Shown here piece by piece: positions 8,101-13,559 of a stretch of 13,559 nt of DNA. Made by a program: the position numbers and the translations under genes. Position 1 is the first letter of the stretch, and every line of letters starts with the position of its first letter. Source of the DNA: SOIA01 sp050116035 (GTDB taxonomy: Bacteria > Acidobacteriota > Aminicenantia > Aminicenantales > Aminicenantaceae); NCBI GenBank assembly GCA_050116035.1, contig JASFPJ010000059.1, positions 1 to 13,559 on the forward strand. Direction: 5' to 3'. The notes under the pieces were generated by a model, which saw only the letters and a list, made by a program, of their open reading frames with translations, ran no database searches and was not told the DNA's origin.

Positions 8101-8261
8101 AGAGTTTGTACATGCTGGGCAAGATTTACGAACAAAAAAGCATGGAGGATGAAGCCATAGAGCATTATGAGAAGTTTCTCAGCCTCTGGGGAGAAGCTGA
8201 CCCGTCTATCACCGAAATTGTCGATGCAAAGAAGCGACTCACCGCTCTCAAATCCCAGTAA
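5157..8261 (+). CDS. Membrane Ser/Thr protein kinase: zinc ribbon + kinase + TM + TolB-N/FlgO-like domain + TPR array
   Basis: This 1034-residue protein begins with a zinc ribbon (C3, C6, C17, C20: CPKC and CRKC). A Hanks-type kinase domain follows at about 55-312, with glycine loop GKGGMG (62-67), K84 in VALK, catalytic HRDLKPQN (D178), DFG (D196) and GTPEYMSPEQ (216-225). All catalytic residues are present, so it should be active and phosphorylate Ser/Thr in the cytoplasm. A membrane helix spans about 344-364. Residues 378-510, starting PSLAVMYFENNTGD, resemble the TolB-N/FlgO/CsgG-type domain found after such kinases and should be periplasmic. From about 535 to 1030 there are repeated TPR-like helices for protein binding. 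This architecture is typical of Acidobacteriota-like kinases. The ATG at 5157 is preferred because the zinc ribbon starts at once, though its ribosome site (AGAAAG) is weak. Targets are unknown. Several neighbours are envelope proteins, but a link is only inference. Confidence 0.93.
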   Translation: MKCPKCHSENPADSSFCRKCGSPLLSSEKIVDSHTKTLEMPSGVLARGSTFAERFEVMEELGKGGMGAVYRVFDKKIDEEVALKLLNPEVSSDLKTIERFRNELKLARKISHKNVCRMYDMNEEKGTQYITMEYVSGEDLKGTIVRVGHLSIGKSISMAKQICEGLLEAHRLGVIHRDLKPQNIMVDKEGDVRIMDFGIARSLKKKGLTGTGIIIGTPEYMSPEQAEMREVDQRSDVYSLGTILYEMVTGRVPFEGETPLSVAMKHKSEQPSDPRELNAQIPEALSRVILKCMEKKRENRYQGAEELLSELKRIEKELPTTERIIPRRKPITRREITVKFTPKKLLIPAVAVVSIVILLVVIWRFLPRGRVTPFPEDKPSLAVMYFENNTGDNRFDHWKKALSDLLIADLSQSKYLRVLSGERLFNILEEMDLLEAESYSSRVLEQVSSRGGVQYVLVGKLAMAGDTLRINAMLQEASTGETLGSEMVEGIGEESLFSMVDELTMKIKESFKLSTTEIASDIDREVETITTSSPEAYKYYREGMEYLSKADYLKCIPLMETAVAIDPDFAMAYRNMAVAYENIGYRTEAMKRYQKAFELSDKVSERERYYIHGNFYMHSETTYDKALKTYEELLKIYPDDSNGLNNLGALNLLLEEWDKAISFLTANIQKGDESYFSYGNASTGYAGKGEYDKAAEILELYLRDIADSVYIRFRLAYNYLYQREYDSAQVEAKKFYTLDPNHYLNFVLNGDISLFREDLTNAEKEYQKLLETEEPVAHQDGISRLSALYLLQGLFDKAKEQAQLGIELGELLGETDWSSGFHLNLAYALFKSKNLEEALKECEAGLSISSEAGIVSRQREALHLKGRIFLAMDSLDEAQDVADALKVLIDGGLHRKAERFYWHLMGLIELKKKNFQKAIQYFRQAVAMLPSQIDPGHAQALFFEPLASTNFEAGDVDKAQKEYERIISLSTGRLLYGDIFAKSLYMLGKIYEQKSMEDEAIEHYEKFLSLWGEADPSITEIVDAKKRLTALKSQ

Positions 8262-8335
8262 TTTTTCCTGCATCAAACCAGTCCTTCAATTTTCCCTGTT
8301 TTCACAGAGATGGTCAGCCCTCTTTAAGCAAAGAA

Positions 8336-8364
8336 TTGATTACTGGAGGTGTTTTGAATATGAT
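8336..8364 (+). promoter_or_regulatory. Sigma70-type promoter for the tryptophan-rich protein / diheme enzyme unit
   Basis: TTGATT at 8336-8341 and TATGAT at 8359-8364 are separated by exactly 17 bases, each matching consensus at five of six positions. Transcription would start near 8371, leaving about 149 bases before ATG 8520. Confidence 0.65.
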
Positions 8365-8371
8365 TCATTTG

Positions 8372-8519
8372 TCCTGGATTTTACACGAGTGGAGATGGCG
8401 GATCTTGGGTAATGGCCTTATCTCAACAAGAAGATCCAGGATATACTCGCATTGTGTGAGCATCGATTCTGATATGCTCGACACAAGTCATTTTAGCGGT
8501 GTTAAAAGGAGGGGATGTG
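8372..8519 (+). promoter_or_regulatory. Leader with overlapping inverted repeats
   Basis: TCCTGGAT (8372-8379) is perfectly complementary to ATCCAGGA (8434-8441). GGATCTT (8400-8406) is perfectly complementary to AAGATCC (8431-8437). The two helices share 8434-8437 and so exclude each other. A further hairpin forms from GAGCAT (8458-8463) and ATGCTC (8474-8479). The ribosome site AAGGAGGGG (8506-8514) follows. I do not recognise a known riboswitch class, and no folding or conservation test was run. Confidence 0.3.
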
Positions 8520-9386
8520 ATGAAACGATCGATCATTCTTTGGATTGCAGCCCTTTTATTGATTTTTTATTCATCTCATGCCTTATACGGACAAGAGGAG
8601 ATCAAAATATGGAAAGAATTTGTCAGCCTGATGAAGGACAATAAAGTCACGCCGGATCACGTTCGTCCACACCAATTTATCACGAAAGAAAGGCAGATGA
8701 AGGCTCTGGATATCTTTAGAAGAGGAGCCGTATGGAAAGAATGGGAGGCTGAGCCGGATATTATCCGCACCGGGAACACCGTGAATTTCTTGATTCCGCT
8801 GAAAGGCAAATCCAATCAGTGGGTAGACTACTGTTTCACTTTTCTGATTGAGGATGGAAAGTGGTACTACAGGCATGTTGAAGCCATTTTCATCCGCCTG
8901 GATAAGATATCTTCCCTTCCTGCCTCTGAATTTCCGGATATCTCAGAGAGTCAGAAGGCCTGGGCCCGTCAGGAGATCTACTGGTCCAAGATGGTCTGGC
9001 TGTATAACGATTTATCCAAAAAGGAAGGGAAAGAGTCTGCTTTGCGCATAGTCTTGGATGGAGCCGGGTATTTTATGGGTGCGAAAACCTGGGTTCCGTT
9101 TGTACCGCCATCACGAGCTTTTATCCTCTATCTCTGCTGGGAGCAGGCTAATCTGAGAGGGAATGATGTTGTTCTTGAGAAACTGGAGGATAACGAAGCC
9201 GTTGTCAAGATCAATCCGCTTTTTTTCCAGATTTACAGGCATGCCGGGCATCTCAAACAACAGATTTCTTTCGAAGATTACCGCCAAATATTCGAGACAA
9301 TCTGGCAGGACAGAGCCAAGAATGCCGGTTGGGATTTACAGATAATTTACAGGGGAGTACAATGCTTCCTTCATTTTAAAAGGTAA
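8520..9386 (+). CDS. Secreted tryptophan-rich protein of unknown family
   Basis: I do not recognise this 288-residue protein. It begins MKRSIILWIAALLLIFYSSHA, a signal peptide likely cut around residues 21-24, so it should reach the periplasm or beyond. It has 13 Trp in 288 residues (4.5%, roughly three times the usual share), spread along the chain (KIWKEF, AVWKEWEAE, YWSKMVWLY, KTWVPF, LCWEQA, TIWQDRA, AGWDLQ), and several His. The middle (about 80-130) has beta-strand-like character including GKWYYRHVEAIFIRLD; the rest looks helical. The ATG at 8520 has the strong ribosome site AAGGAGGGG five bases upstream, better than an in-frame GTG at 8499. The diheme enzyme gene begins 48 bases downstream on the same strand with no terminator between, so an operon is likely. 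It may be a partner or substrate of that enzyme; this is inference. Confidence 0.8.
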   Translation: MKRSIILWIAALLLIFYSSHALYGQEEIKIWKEFVSLMKDNKVTPDHVRPHQFITKERQMKALDIFRRGAVWKEWEAEPDIIRTGNTVNFLIPLKGKSNQWVDYCFTFLIEDGKWYYRHVEAIFIRLDKISSLPASEFPDISESQKAWARQEIYWSKMVWLYNDLSKKEGKESALRIVLDGAGYFMGAKTWVPFVPPSRAFILYLCWEQANLRGNDVVLEKLEDNEAVVKINPLFFQIYRHAGHLKQQISFEDYRQIFETIWQDRAKNAGWDLQIIYRGVQCFLHFKR

Positions 9387-9434
9387 TAGATTTTTTTGGT
9401 TAATTTTTTATTGAGAAGAGAAGGAGAAGAAAAA

Positions 9435-10670
9435 ATGACAAATACAAAGAAACTGATTGTTGGGGCAATGATTCTTTCCCTAGCCATTCTTGCCGCGTGT
9501 CAAAAGAAAAAGGAGATAGTAGAGCTGACTCCAATGGAGGAGCTGGGGAAGAAGCTGTTTTTTGACGCCAACCTGTCCACACCCTCAGGACAGTCCTGCG
9601 CGTCCTGCCACAGTCCTCTGGTGGGTTGGACAGGCCCTGATTCAGATGTGAATAATACCCTGGCCGTCTATGAGGGAGCGGTCCAGGGCCGGTTCGGGAA
9701 CCGAAAGCCACCCACAGCCGCTTATGCCGGAGACAGTCCTGTTTTGCACCGGGATGAGGAAGGAACGTTCGTCGGAGGGATGTTCTGGAATGGCAGAGCC
9801 GCAGGATTCGAATTGGGTGACCCGCTGGCTGAGCAGGCCATGGGGCCTTTCCTCAATCCGCTTGAGATGAATAGTCCCGATAAAAAAACAGTCGTCCTTA
9901 AGGTCAAGGAAGCAGAATATGCGGACCTTTTCGTTGAGGTCTGGGGCCCCGACTCTTTGGATGAGGAAGACATAGATGGAGCCTACGAACGGATTGCGCG
10001 GTCTATCGCAGCCTTCGAGCGAACCTCTGAGGTCAATCCCTTCAGTTCCAAGTTTGATGATTTCTGGAGGAATGCCAAAGCGGCAGGTCTGGATGTGGAA
10101 TCGATCGATGAGTCTAACTGGCATGATTATAATAACCTGGGTCTGGATGAGGATGAGGTGGAAGGCTTAATGCTGTTCAACACCAAAGGCTTGTGTGCGG
10201 AGTGTCATGTGCTGACATCGGTCAACGGCAAGCCTCCTCTGTTCACTGACTTCACCTATGACAACCTTGGTGTGCCCAAAAATCCGGAAAACCCCTTCTA
10301 TTCGATGTCTGCAGAGTGGAACAAGGACGGGAAGGAATGGGTAGACAAGGGACTGGGCGAGTTCCTCGAGACAAAGCCAGAATTTGCCCAATATGCCGCT
10401 GAAAACCTTGGCAAGCAAAAAGTCCCCACCCTGCGCAACGTGGATTTAAGGCTTGACGACGGTTTTGTCAAGGCCTTTGCTCACAACGGCTTCTTCAAGA
10501 CTCTCAAGGACATCACCCACTTTTACAACACAAGAGACAAGGCTGAAGAAAACTGGCCTCCCCCTGAAATAAAGGAGAATGTCAACACAGAGGAATTGGG
10601 CGATCTAGGCTTAACGCCGGAAGAAGAAGACCTGATCGTCAAGTTTATGAAAACTCTCTCCGATAGATAA
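9435..10670 (+). CDS. Lipid-anchored diheme cytochrome c peroxidase / MauG-family enzyme
   Basis: The 411-residue product has a lipoprotein signal ending LAAC (Cys22), so it is membrane-anchored in the periplasm. Two CxxCH heme sites are visible: CASCH at 55-59 and CAECH at 254-258, as in bacterial diheme peroxidases. Family landmarks between and after them are FWNGRA (117-122), LAEQAMGPFLNPLEMN (131-146), VPTLRNVDLR (330-339) and AHNGFFKTLKDITHFYN (349-365). Members reduce hydrogen peroxide with electrons from small cytochromes or, as MauG and MbnH, oxidise tryptophans of partner proteins. I cannot tell which from sequence. The FxHDG motif is AHNG here, and no Trp precedes NRKPPT where classical peroxidases carry the Trp between the hemes, although the alignment is by eye. 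ATG 9435 has ribosome site AAGGAGAAG (9421-9429). The upstream gene encodes the Trp-rich secreted protein. Confidence 0.9.
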   Translation: MTNTKKLIVGAMILSLAILAACQKKKEIVELTPMEELGKKLFFDANLSTPSGQSCASCHSPLVGWTGPDSDVNNTLAVYEGAVQGRFGNRKPPTAAYAGDSPVLHRDEEGTFVGGMFWNGRAAGFELGDPLAEQAMGPFLNPLEMNSPDKKTVVLKVKEAEYADLFVEVWGPDSLDEEDIDGAYERIARSIAAFERTSEVNPFSSKFDDFWRNAKAAGLDVESIDESNWHDYNNLGLDEDEVEGLMLFNTKGLCAECHVLTSVNGKPPLFTDFTYDNLGVPKNPENPFYSMSAEWNKDGKEWVDKGLGEFLETKPEFAQYAAENLGKQKVPTLRNVDLRLDDGFVKAFAHNGFFKTLKDITHFYNTRDKAEENWPPPEIKENVNTEELGDLGLTPEEEDLIVKFMKTLSDR

Positions 10671-12698
10671 GCAGACAGAAAATCCAAGCGTTAGTGCACT
10701 TTTTTTGAACCAGGTCTGCTTCACATTGAAGCGAGTTATTGTCTTTGATTTTTGTTTTGAGTTCGCTTCTTCGGCAATGATCTCTATCGTGTACTCCCCA
10801 GATTTCAATTCTGGCAACTGAATTTCGAGTAGAAGAATATCCATCTTTTCTTTCCCTTCAGAATCAATGATGGAAAGGGGCAGTTCAGTCGTTTTCCCTG
10901 ATTCCTTCTCGACAAGATGAGCCGTAACATTGACCTCGGGTTTCTGGATATCCGCAACGGCACAGCGCACCACAGCCAGGAGTTTTGACACGTCTGGGTC
11001 TATCTCATCGACAAGAGGGGAATGTTGGTTGGAAAGAAAGGGATAGATATCGTTAATAGAGAGAGACTCTTTTTTGCCGCCCTTTATCAGACGTAAGTAA
11101 GTCGACTGTTTCTCGGGGATGAGAAAGAGAGGGGGGTACAGCTTTATTCCAGTTTTAAAGCGTTCAGGGATATCAACCGAGGAAGAAGCCACAGCGACTT
11201 TTCCTGTCTGAAGGTTCCTGATGATCGTTCGACAGTCATACTCACCAGGGGGAAGAGAGAGAATGGCATAACTGTATACCTTCTCTTGAGAGAACGGCGA
11301 AAAATCGATATCTCCTCTTGAGGAAAAAACCACATTGTTTTCGTTATCTAATATAAAGTGGGCGTGCTCAGTTTTTCCGGTTATAACTTCTTCGATTTCT
11401 TTCAATGGGATTTCAGAGAGAAGGACACAATTGGAGTCTTTTTTTTCAGAGCAAGGGAGAGCGATATTATTGAGAAGGTAAGGATCCTGAAGATAAGGAT
11501 TTTTGCTCAACGCCAGCTCGATGAGATGGACATCTCTCTCGAATTCGGACAGTTCGGTAAAAGGTTTTGGATTGAAGTATCCACTCTGGGCCTGGACCTC
11601 GCTTCCCTTGCGTTTGACCTCGACTTTGATTTGATGAAATTTTCCATCCCATGTTTCATCGATGTAATAGCCCAGGACATAGTAATTACTGGTGACGTTT
11701 TGAATCTGTGTAGCCACTTTTTCATAATGGTCAACAAGGTACAAATATTTCCCTCCGGAAATGTCCGATAACATGTCGAGAGAATGGACGTGTCCGGGTC
11801 CGAGCGTGCTGACTGAATACACGGGGCTGCTGGCTGTCGCTAATTCTTTACCCATATCTTCATAGTTCTCACGTATTGTTTGGTCTTCTGAAAACAAGAG
11901 AAAATCCGGTATTCCCCCTGAGAAGAGGATGATATTCTTGTATCCCGGGATATAACGGAGCATTTTAGCGAGATCCTTGATATTGTTAATAAAAATAGTC
12001 GTCTTCTCCACTATATCAGTGGGGGAACCGCTTCGAGCGAATTGTTGAGTTATCGAGCTTTCAGGTTGGGATTCGAACCGGGGACTCCCTTCATCCATGC
12101 TGAATCCGCCTTCTATTCCTGGAACTCCCTTCAGCCTTTTGACGGCGGCTCTGACTTTTTCGTGATCAGTCGTTAGATATTCATGGACGACCAATCCGGT
12201 CATGTGCGAGTAAGAAAAAACTGCCACTTCATCATCCGGCTGAACCTGGGAATCCATAAAGTGCAAAGCGGCATTCTTGGATTTAGTGACTCCGCGAACG
12301 CTATTTCTGTCGATATCCAGAAGAAGGATGAATTTTCGGTTCATCCGGGTTGGAACTTCCCGGGCAGGCGGAAGTTGTGTTTCTTCTATGACTTCTTCGA
12401 CCTTTTTTTCGGGTTGGACTGGTTTTTTTGGCCTGGAAAGAAAATGCTTTTCAAAGTCAGTGATTTTTTGAAGCTTGCCGTTGTCATACAGGATGAAATC
12501 GTCTTTGGTTAAATCTGTGACCGGATTTCCTTCCTTGTCCGTCACGAACACCTGAACCAATTTCAGGACGACGGTCACTTCATACTGGAATGCTTTCTGG
12601 CTTTTTTGTGTTTGGGTCGATTCTGGTTTGAATCCATGAAGATTTGGTTGAATGGCAAGAGCGAGAAAGAGAATGAGAAAAAAGATTTTATTTTTCAC
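10611..12698 (-). CDS. VWFA-related acidobacterial domain protein
   Basis: The 695-residue product has a signal peptide (VKNKIFFLILFLALA core). A beta-rich N-terminal motif follows, with VVLKLVQVFVTDKEGNPVTD and DDFILYDNGKLQKI, the hallmark of the VWFA-related acidobacterial family. A VWA domain spans about 122-325, opening with KFILLLDIDRNSV and including YKNIILFSGG. YYVLGYYIDETWDGKFHQIKVEV then ends the family module. About 300 C-terminal residues of unknown role follow, with two Cys (PCSEKKDSNC). The VWA metal motif is D-x-D-x-N at 128-132 instead of DxSxS. A low-complexity Ser/Gly-rich insert covers about 192-230. The protein is exported; its biochemical role in the family is not established. 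GTG 12698 is the start: AGGAGG sits seven bases upstream, while the longer in-frame GTG 12725 has none. The 3' end overlaps the convergent peroxidase gene by 60 bases. Confidence 0.88.
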   Translation of the reverse strand: MKNKIFFLILFLALAIQPNLHGFKPESTQTQKSQKAFQYEVTVVLKLVQVFVTDKEGNPVTDLTKDDFILYDNGKLQKITDFEKHFLSRPKKPVQPEKKVEEVIEETQLPPAREVPTRMNRKFILLLDIDRNSVRGVTKSKNAALHFMDSQVQPDDEVAVFSYSHMTGLVVHEYLTTDHEKVRAAVKRLKGVPGIEGGFSMDEGSPRFESQPESSITQQFARSGSPTDIVEKTTIFINNIKDLAKMLRYIPGYKNIILFSGGIPDFLLFSEDQTIRENYEDMGKELATASSPVYSVSTLGPGHVHSLDMLSDISGGKYLYLVDHYEKVATQIQNVTSNYYVLGYYIDETWDGKFHQIKVEVKRKGSEVQAQSGYFNPKPFTELSEFERDVHLIELALSKNPYLQDPYLLNNIALPCSEKKDSNCVLLSEIPLKEIEEVITGKTEHAHFILDNENNVVFSSRGDIDFSPFSQEKVYSYAILSLPPGEYDCRTIIRNLQTGKVAVASSSVDIPERFKTGIKLYPPLFLIPEKQSTYLRLIKGGKKESLSINDIYPFLSNQHSPLVDEIDPDVSKLLAVVRCAVADIQKPEVNVTAHLVEKESGKTTELPLSIIDSEGKEKMDILLLEIQLPELKSGEYTIEIIAEEANSKQKSKTITRFNVKQTWFKKSALTLGFSVCLSIGESFHKLDDQVFFFRR
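10669..10721. repeat. Inverted repeat at the convergent gene ends, possible terminator
   Basis: AAGCAGAC (10669-10676, starting in the peroxidase stop codon) is perfectly complementary to GTCTGCTT (10714-10721). The 37-base spacer includes a run of seven T (10700-10706). A bidirectional terminator role is possible but the spacer is long, and the repeat also lies inside the opposite coding frame, so coincidence is possible. Confidence 0.3.
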
Positions 12699-12822
12699 TT
12701 CATTACCTCCTGATCCATCTGTCACTTTTTTGCTTTAAAAGATGTATCTGTCGTTCATATACTCAATTATTCACATATTGTTGTTTATTACTCGTGCCTC
12801 CGGTTGACAATCCAAAACTGAC

Positions 12823-13559
12823 TTAATTCGCAAGGTAGCCGGCGCGGTGGGTGATCCTGTACTTTTTATTCTTGACTTTGACTTCAATTTTCTTAAACTT
12901 GCCGTCCCCAATGTAAACTTTAGGGGAATAATACAGAAGATAATAGTTTTCAGAGGCCTCGGCGGCTTTTTTGAGTAATGAGGCGACATTTGTGGAACTC
13001 TCGGATATTCCTCCTGTGGTCTTTGCGATTTCGTTGAATGTGTTGAATATATCAATAGACATGTCTTGCATGTCCCCTCCTGTCGGGCCCATGTTCTCTA
13101 CATCTCCGTGAATCATCTTTGTTTTAGTGACGTATAAAAAATGCAGCGAAATCGAGGAATCGGAAAAGGCATGTTTTATATTTTTTGTGTCAAAAGACAT
13201 AAAGCTTGCTAACTCGCTTTGAAGTTCTAGAAATGACCGAGTTTCAAAGGGTATGTTCGGGTAGGGAAGCAATTCTTTCTGGTAGAAAAAGAATACGAAT
13301 TTTTGACTTGTCATGCTTTTGAGGAAATCGGAAAAATCCCTGACTTTATTTTCTGAGATATATCTCAGGTTTTTTATTTCTCTTATTTTATCCATCATCA
13401 AGAAGAGAGTCGCCTCGCTTAAATTTTTAGAACGATAAAGACTTTCATAATCCCTGATAAGACTTTTGTATTCGCCACTTCCCAGATTGATATCTCTGCG
13501 GATGATTTCTTTTAATCGCTCGGCAATTTTTTGGCGGGATAGGACAGCCAACGCTTCCT
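12823..13559 (-). CDS. VWFA-related acidobacterial domain protein, C-terminal part (start beyond window)
   Basis: The frame is open to the right edge, so the N-terminus is missing; about 245 residues are visible. The region around FSDFLKSMTSQKFVFFFYQK corresponds to the later VWA half, where a sentence of the type KxxVLFSxG is expected. It ends with the family's closing module: IAKTTGGISESSTNV, SENYYLLYYSP, GDGKFKKIEVKV and THRAGYLAN. The protein ends soon after the module, unlike its downstream neighbour, which carries a long extra tail. It precedes that gene on the same strand with a 124-base gap, so the two form a tandem pair and may share a transcript. Low visible similarity outside the closing module suggests old duplication or independent acquisition rather than a recent copy. 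Confidence 0.85.
   Translation of the reverse strand, partial: EALAVLSRQKIAERLKEIIRRDINLGSGEYKSLIRDYESLYRSKNLSEATLFLMMDKIREIKNLRYISENKVRDFSDFLKSMTSQKFVFFFYQKELLPYPNIPFETRSFLELQSELASFMSFDTKNIKHAFSDSSISLHFLYVTKTKMIHGDVENMGPTGGDMQDMSIDIFNTFNEIAKTTGGISESSTNVASLLKKAAEASENYYLLYYSPKVYIGDGKFKKIEVKVKNKKYRITHRAGYLAN

Noticed and set aside
8336..8644. 102-codon frame beginning near TGGAGGT and ATG 8360
   Set aside because: It overlaps the start of the Trp-rich gene by about 125 bases in another frame, contains the promoter -10 region at its start and resembles no family.
12698..12725. Upstream GTG start for the VWFA gene and a tiny ATG-AAG-TGA frame after AGGAGG
   Set aside because: The AGGAGG site is ideally spaced for GTG 12698, which begins a signal peptide; the two-codon frame is too close to the site.

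Overview
The window looks like chromosome of an Acidobacteriota-type bacterium, most likely a Candidatus Aminicenantes-like lineage. This is inferred from two genes of the VWFA-related acidobacterial family, a large eukaryote-like Ser/Thr kinase with a C-terminal TPR array, moderate GC, and Gram-negative envelope signals (lipoboxes, a small outer-membrane beta-barrel, periplasmic c-type cytochrome motifs). No mobile element, tRNA, rRNA or CRISPR array was found. Species identity cannot be fixed from the sequence.

Region 1 (1-2072, minus strand) is an apparent two-gene operon: a GspG-like pseudopilin, then 15 bases later a membrane sensor with a periplasmic domain, HAMP and GAF. The sensor runs off the left edge, so its output domain is not visible. 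Region 2 (2073-2817) is a long AT-rich gap holding a good sigma70-type promoter for the next gene. Region 3 (2818-3777, plus strand) is a four-helix membrane HD-GYP-type protein that keeps its HD metal ligands but has lost the GYP signature. Region 4 (3793-4759, minus strand) encodes a small signal-peptide lipoprotein and a small outer-membrane barrel.

Region 5 (4760-5156) is a divergent intergenic region with two ACCCT/AGGGT palindromes upstream of the kinase. Region 6 (5157-8261, plus strand) is the 1034-residue kinase: zinc ribbon, kinase, one membrane helix, a predicted periplasmic TolB-N/FlgO-like domain and TPRs. Region 7 (8336-10670, plus strand) has a promoter, a roughly 150-base leader with potential RNA structure, a secreted tryptophan-rich protein of unknown family, and a lipid-anchored diheme cytochrome c peroxidase/MauG-family enzyme, probably co-transcribed. 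Region 8 (10611-13559, minus strand) has two tandem VWFA-related acidobacterial proteins. The last 60 bases of the first overlap the end of the peroxidase gene on the opposite strand.

The genes share a theme of envelope sensing and signalling (Cache-like/HAMP/GAF sensor, HD-GYP-like protein, Ser/Thr kinase) alongside exported proteins. The most promising unexplained unit is the tryptophan-rich secreted protein paired with a MauG-family diheme enzyme. Enzymes of that family are known to oxidise tryptophans in partner proteins encoded next to them (MauG with methylamine dehydrogenase, MbnH with MbnP).
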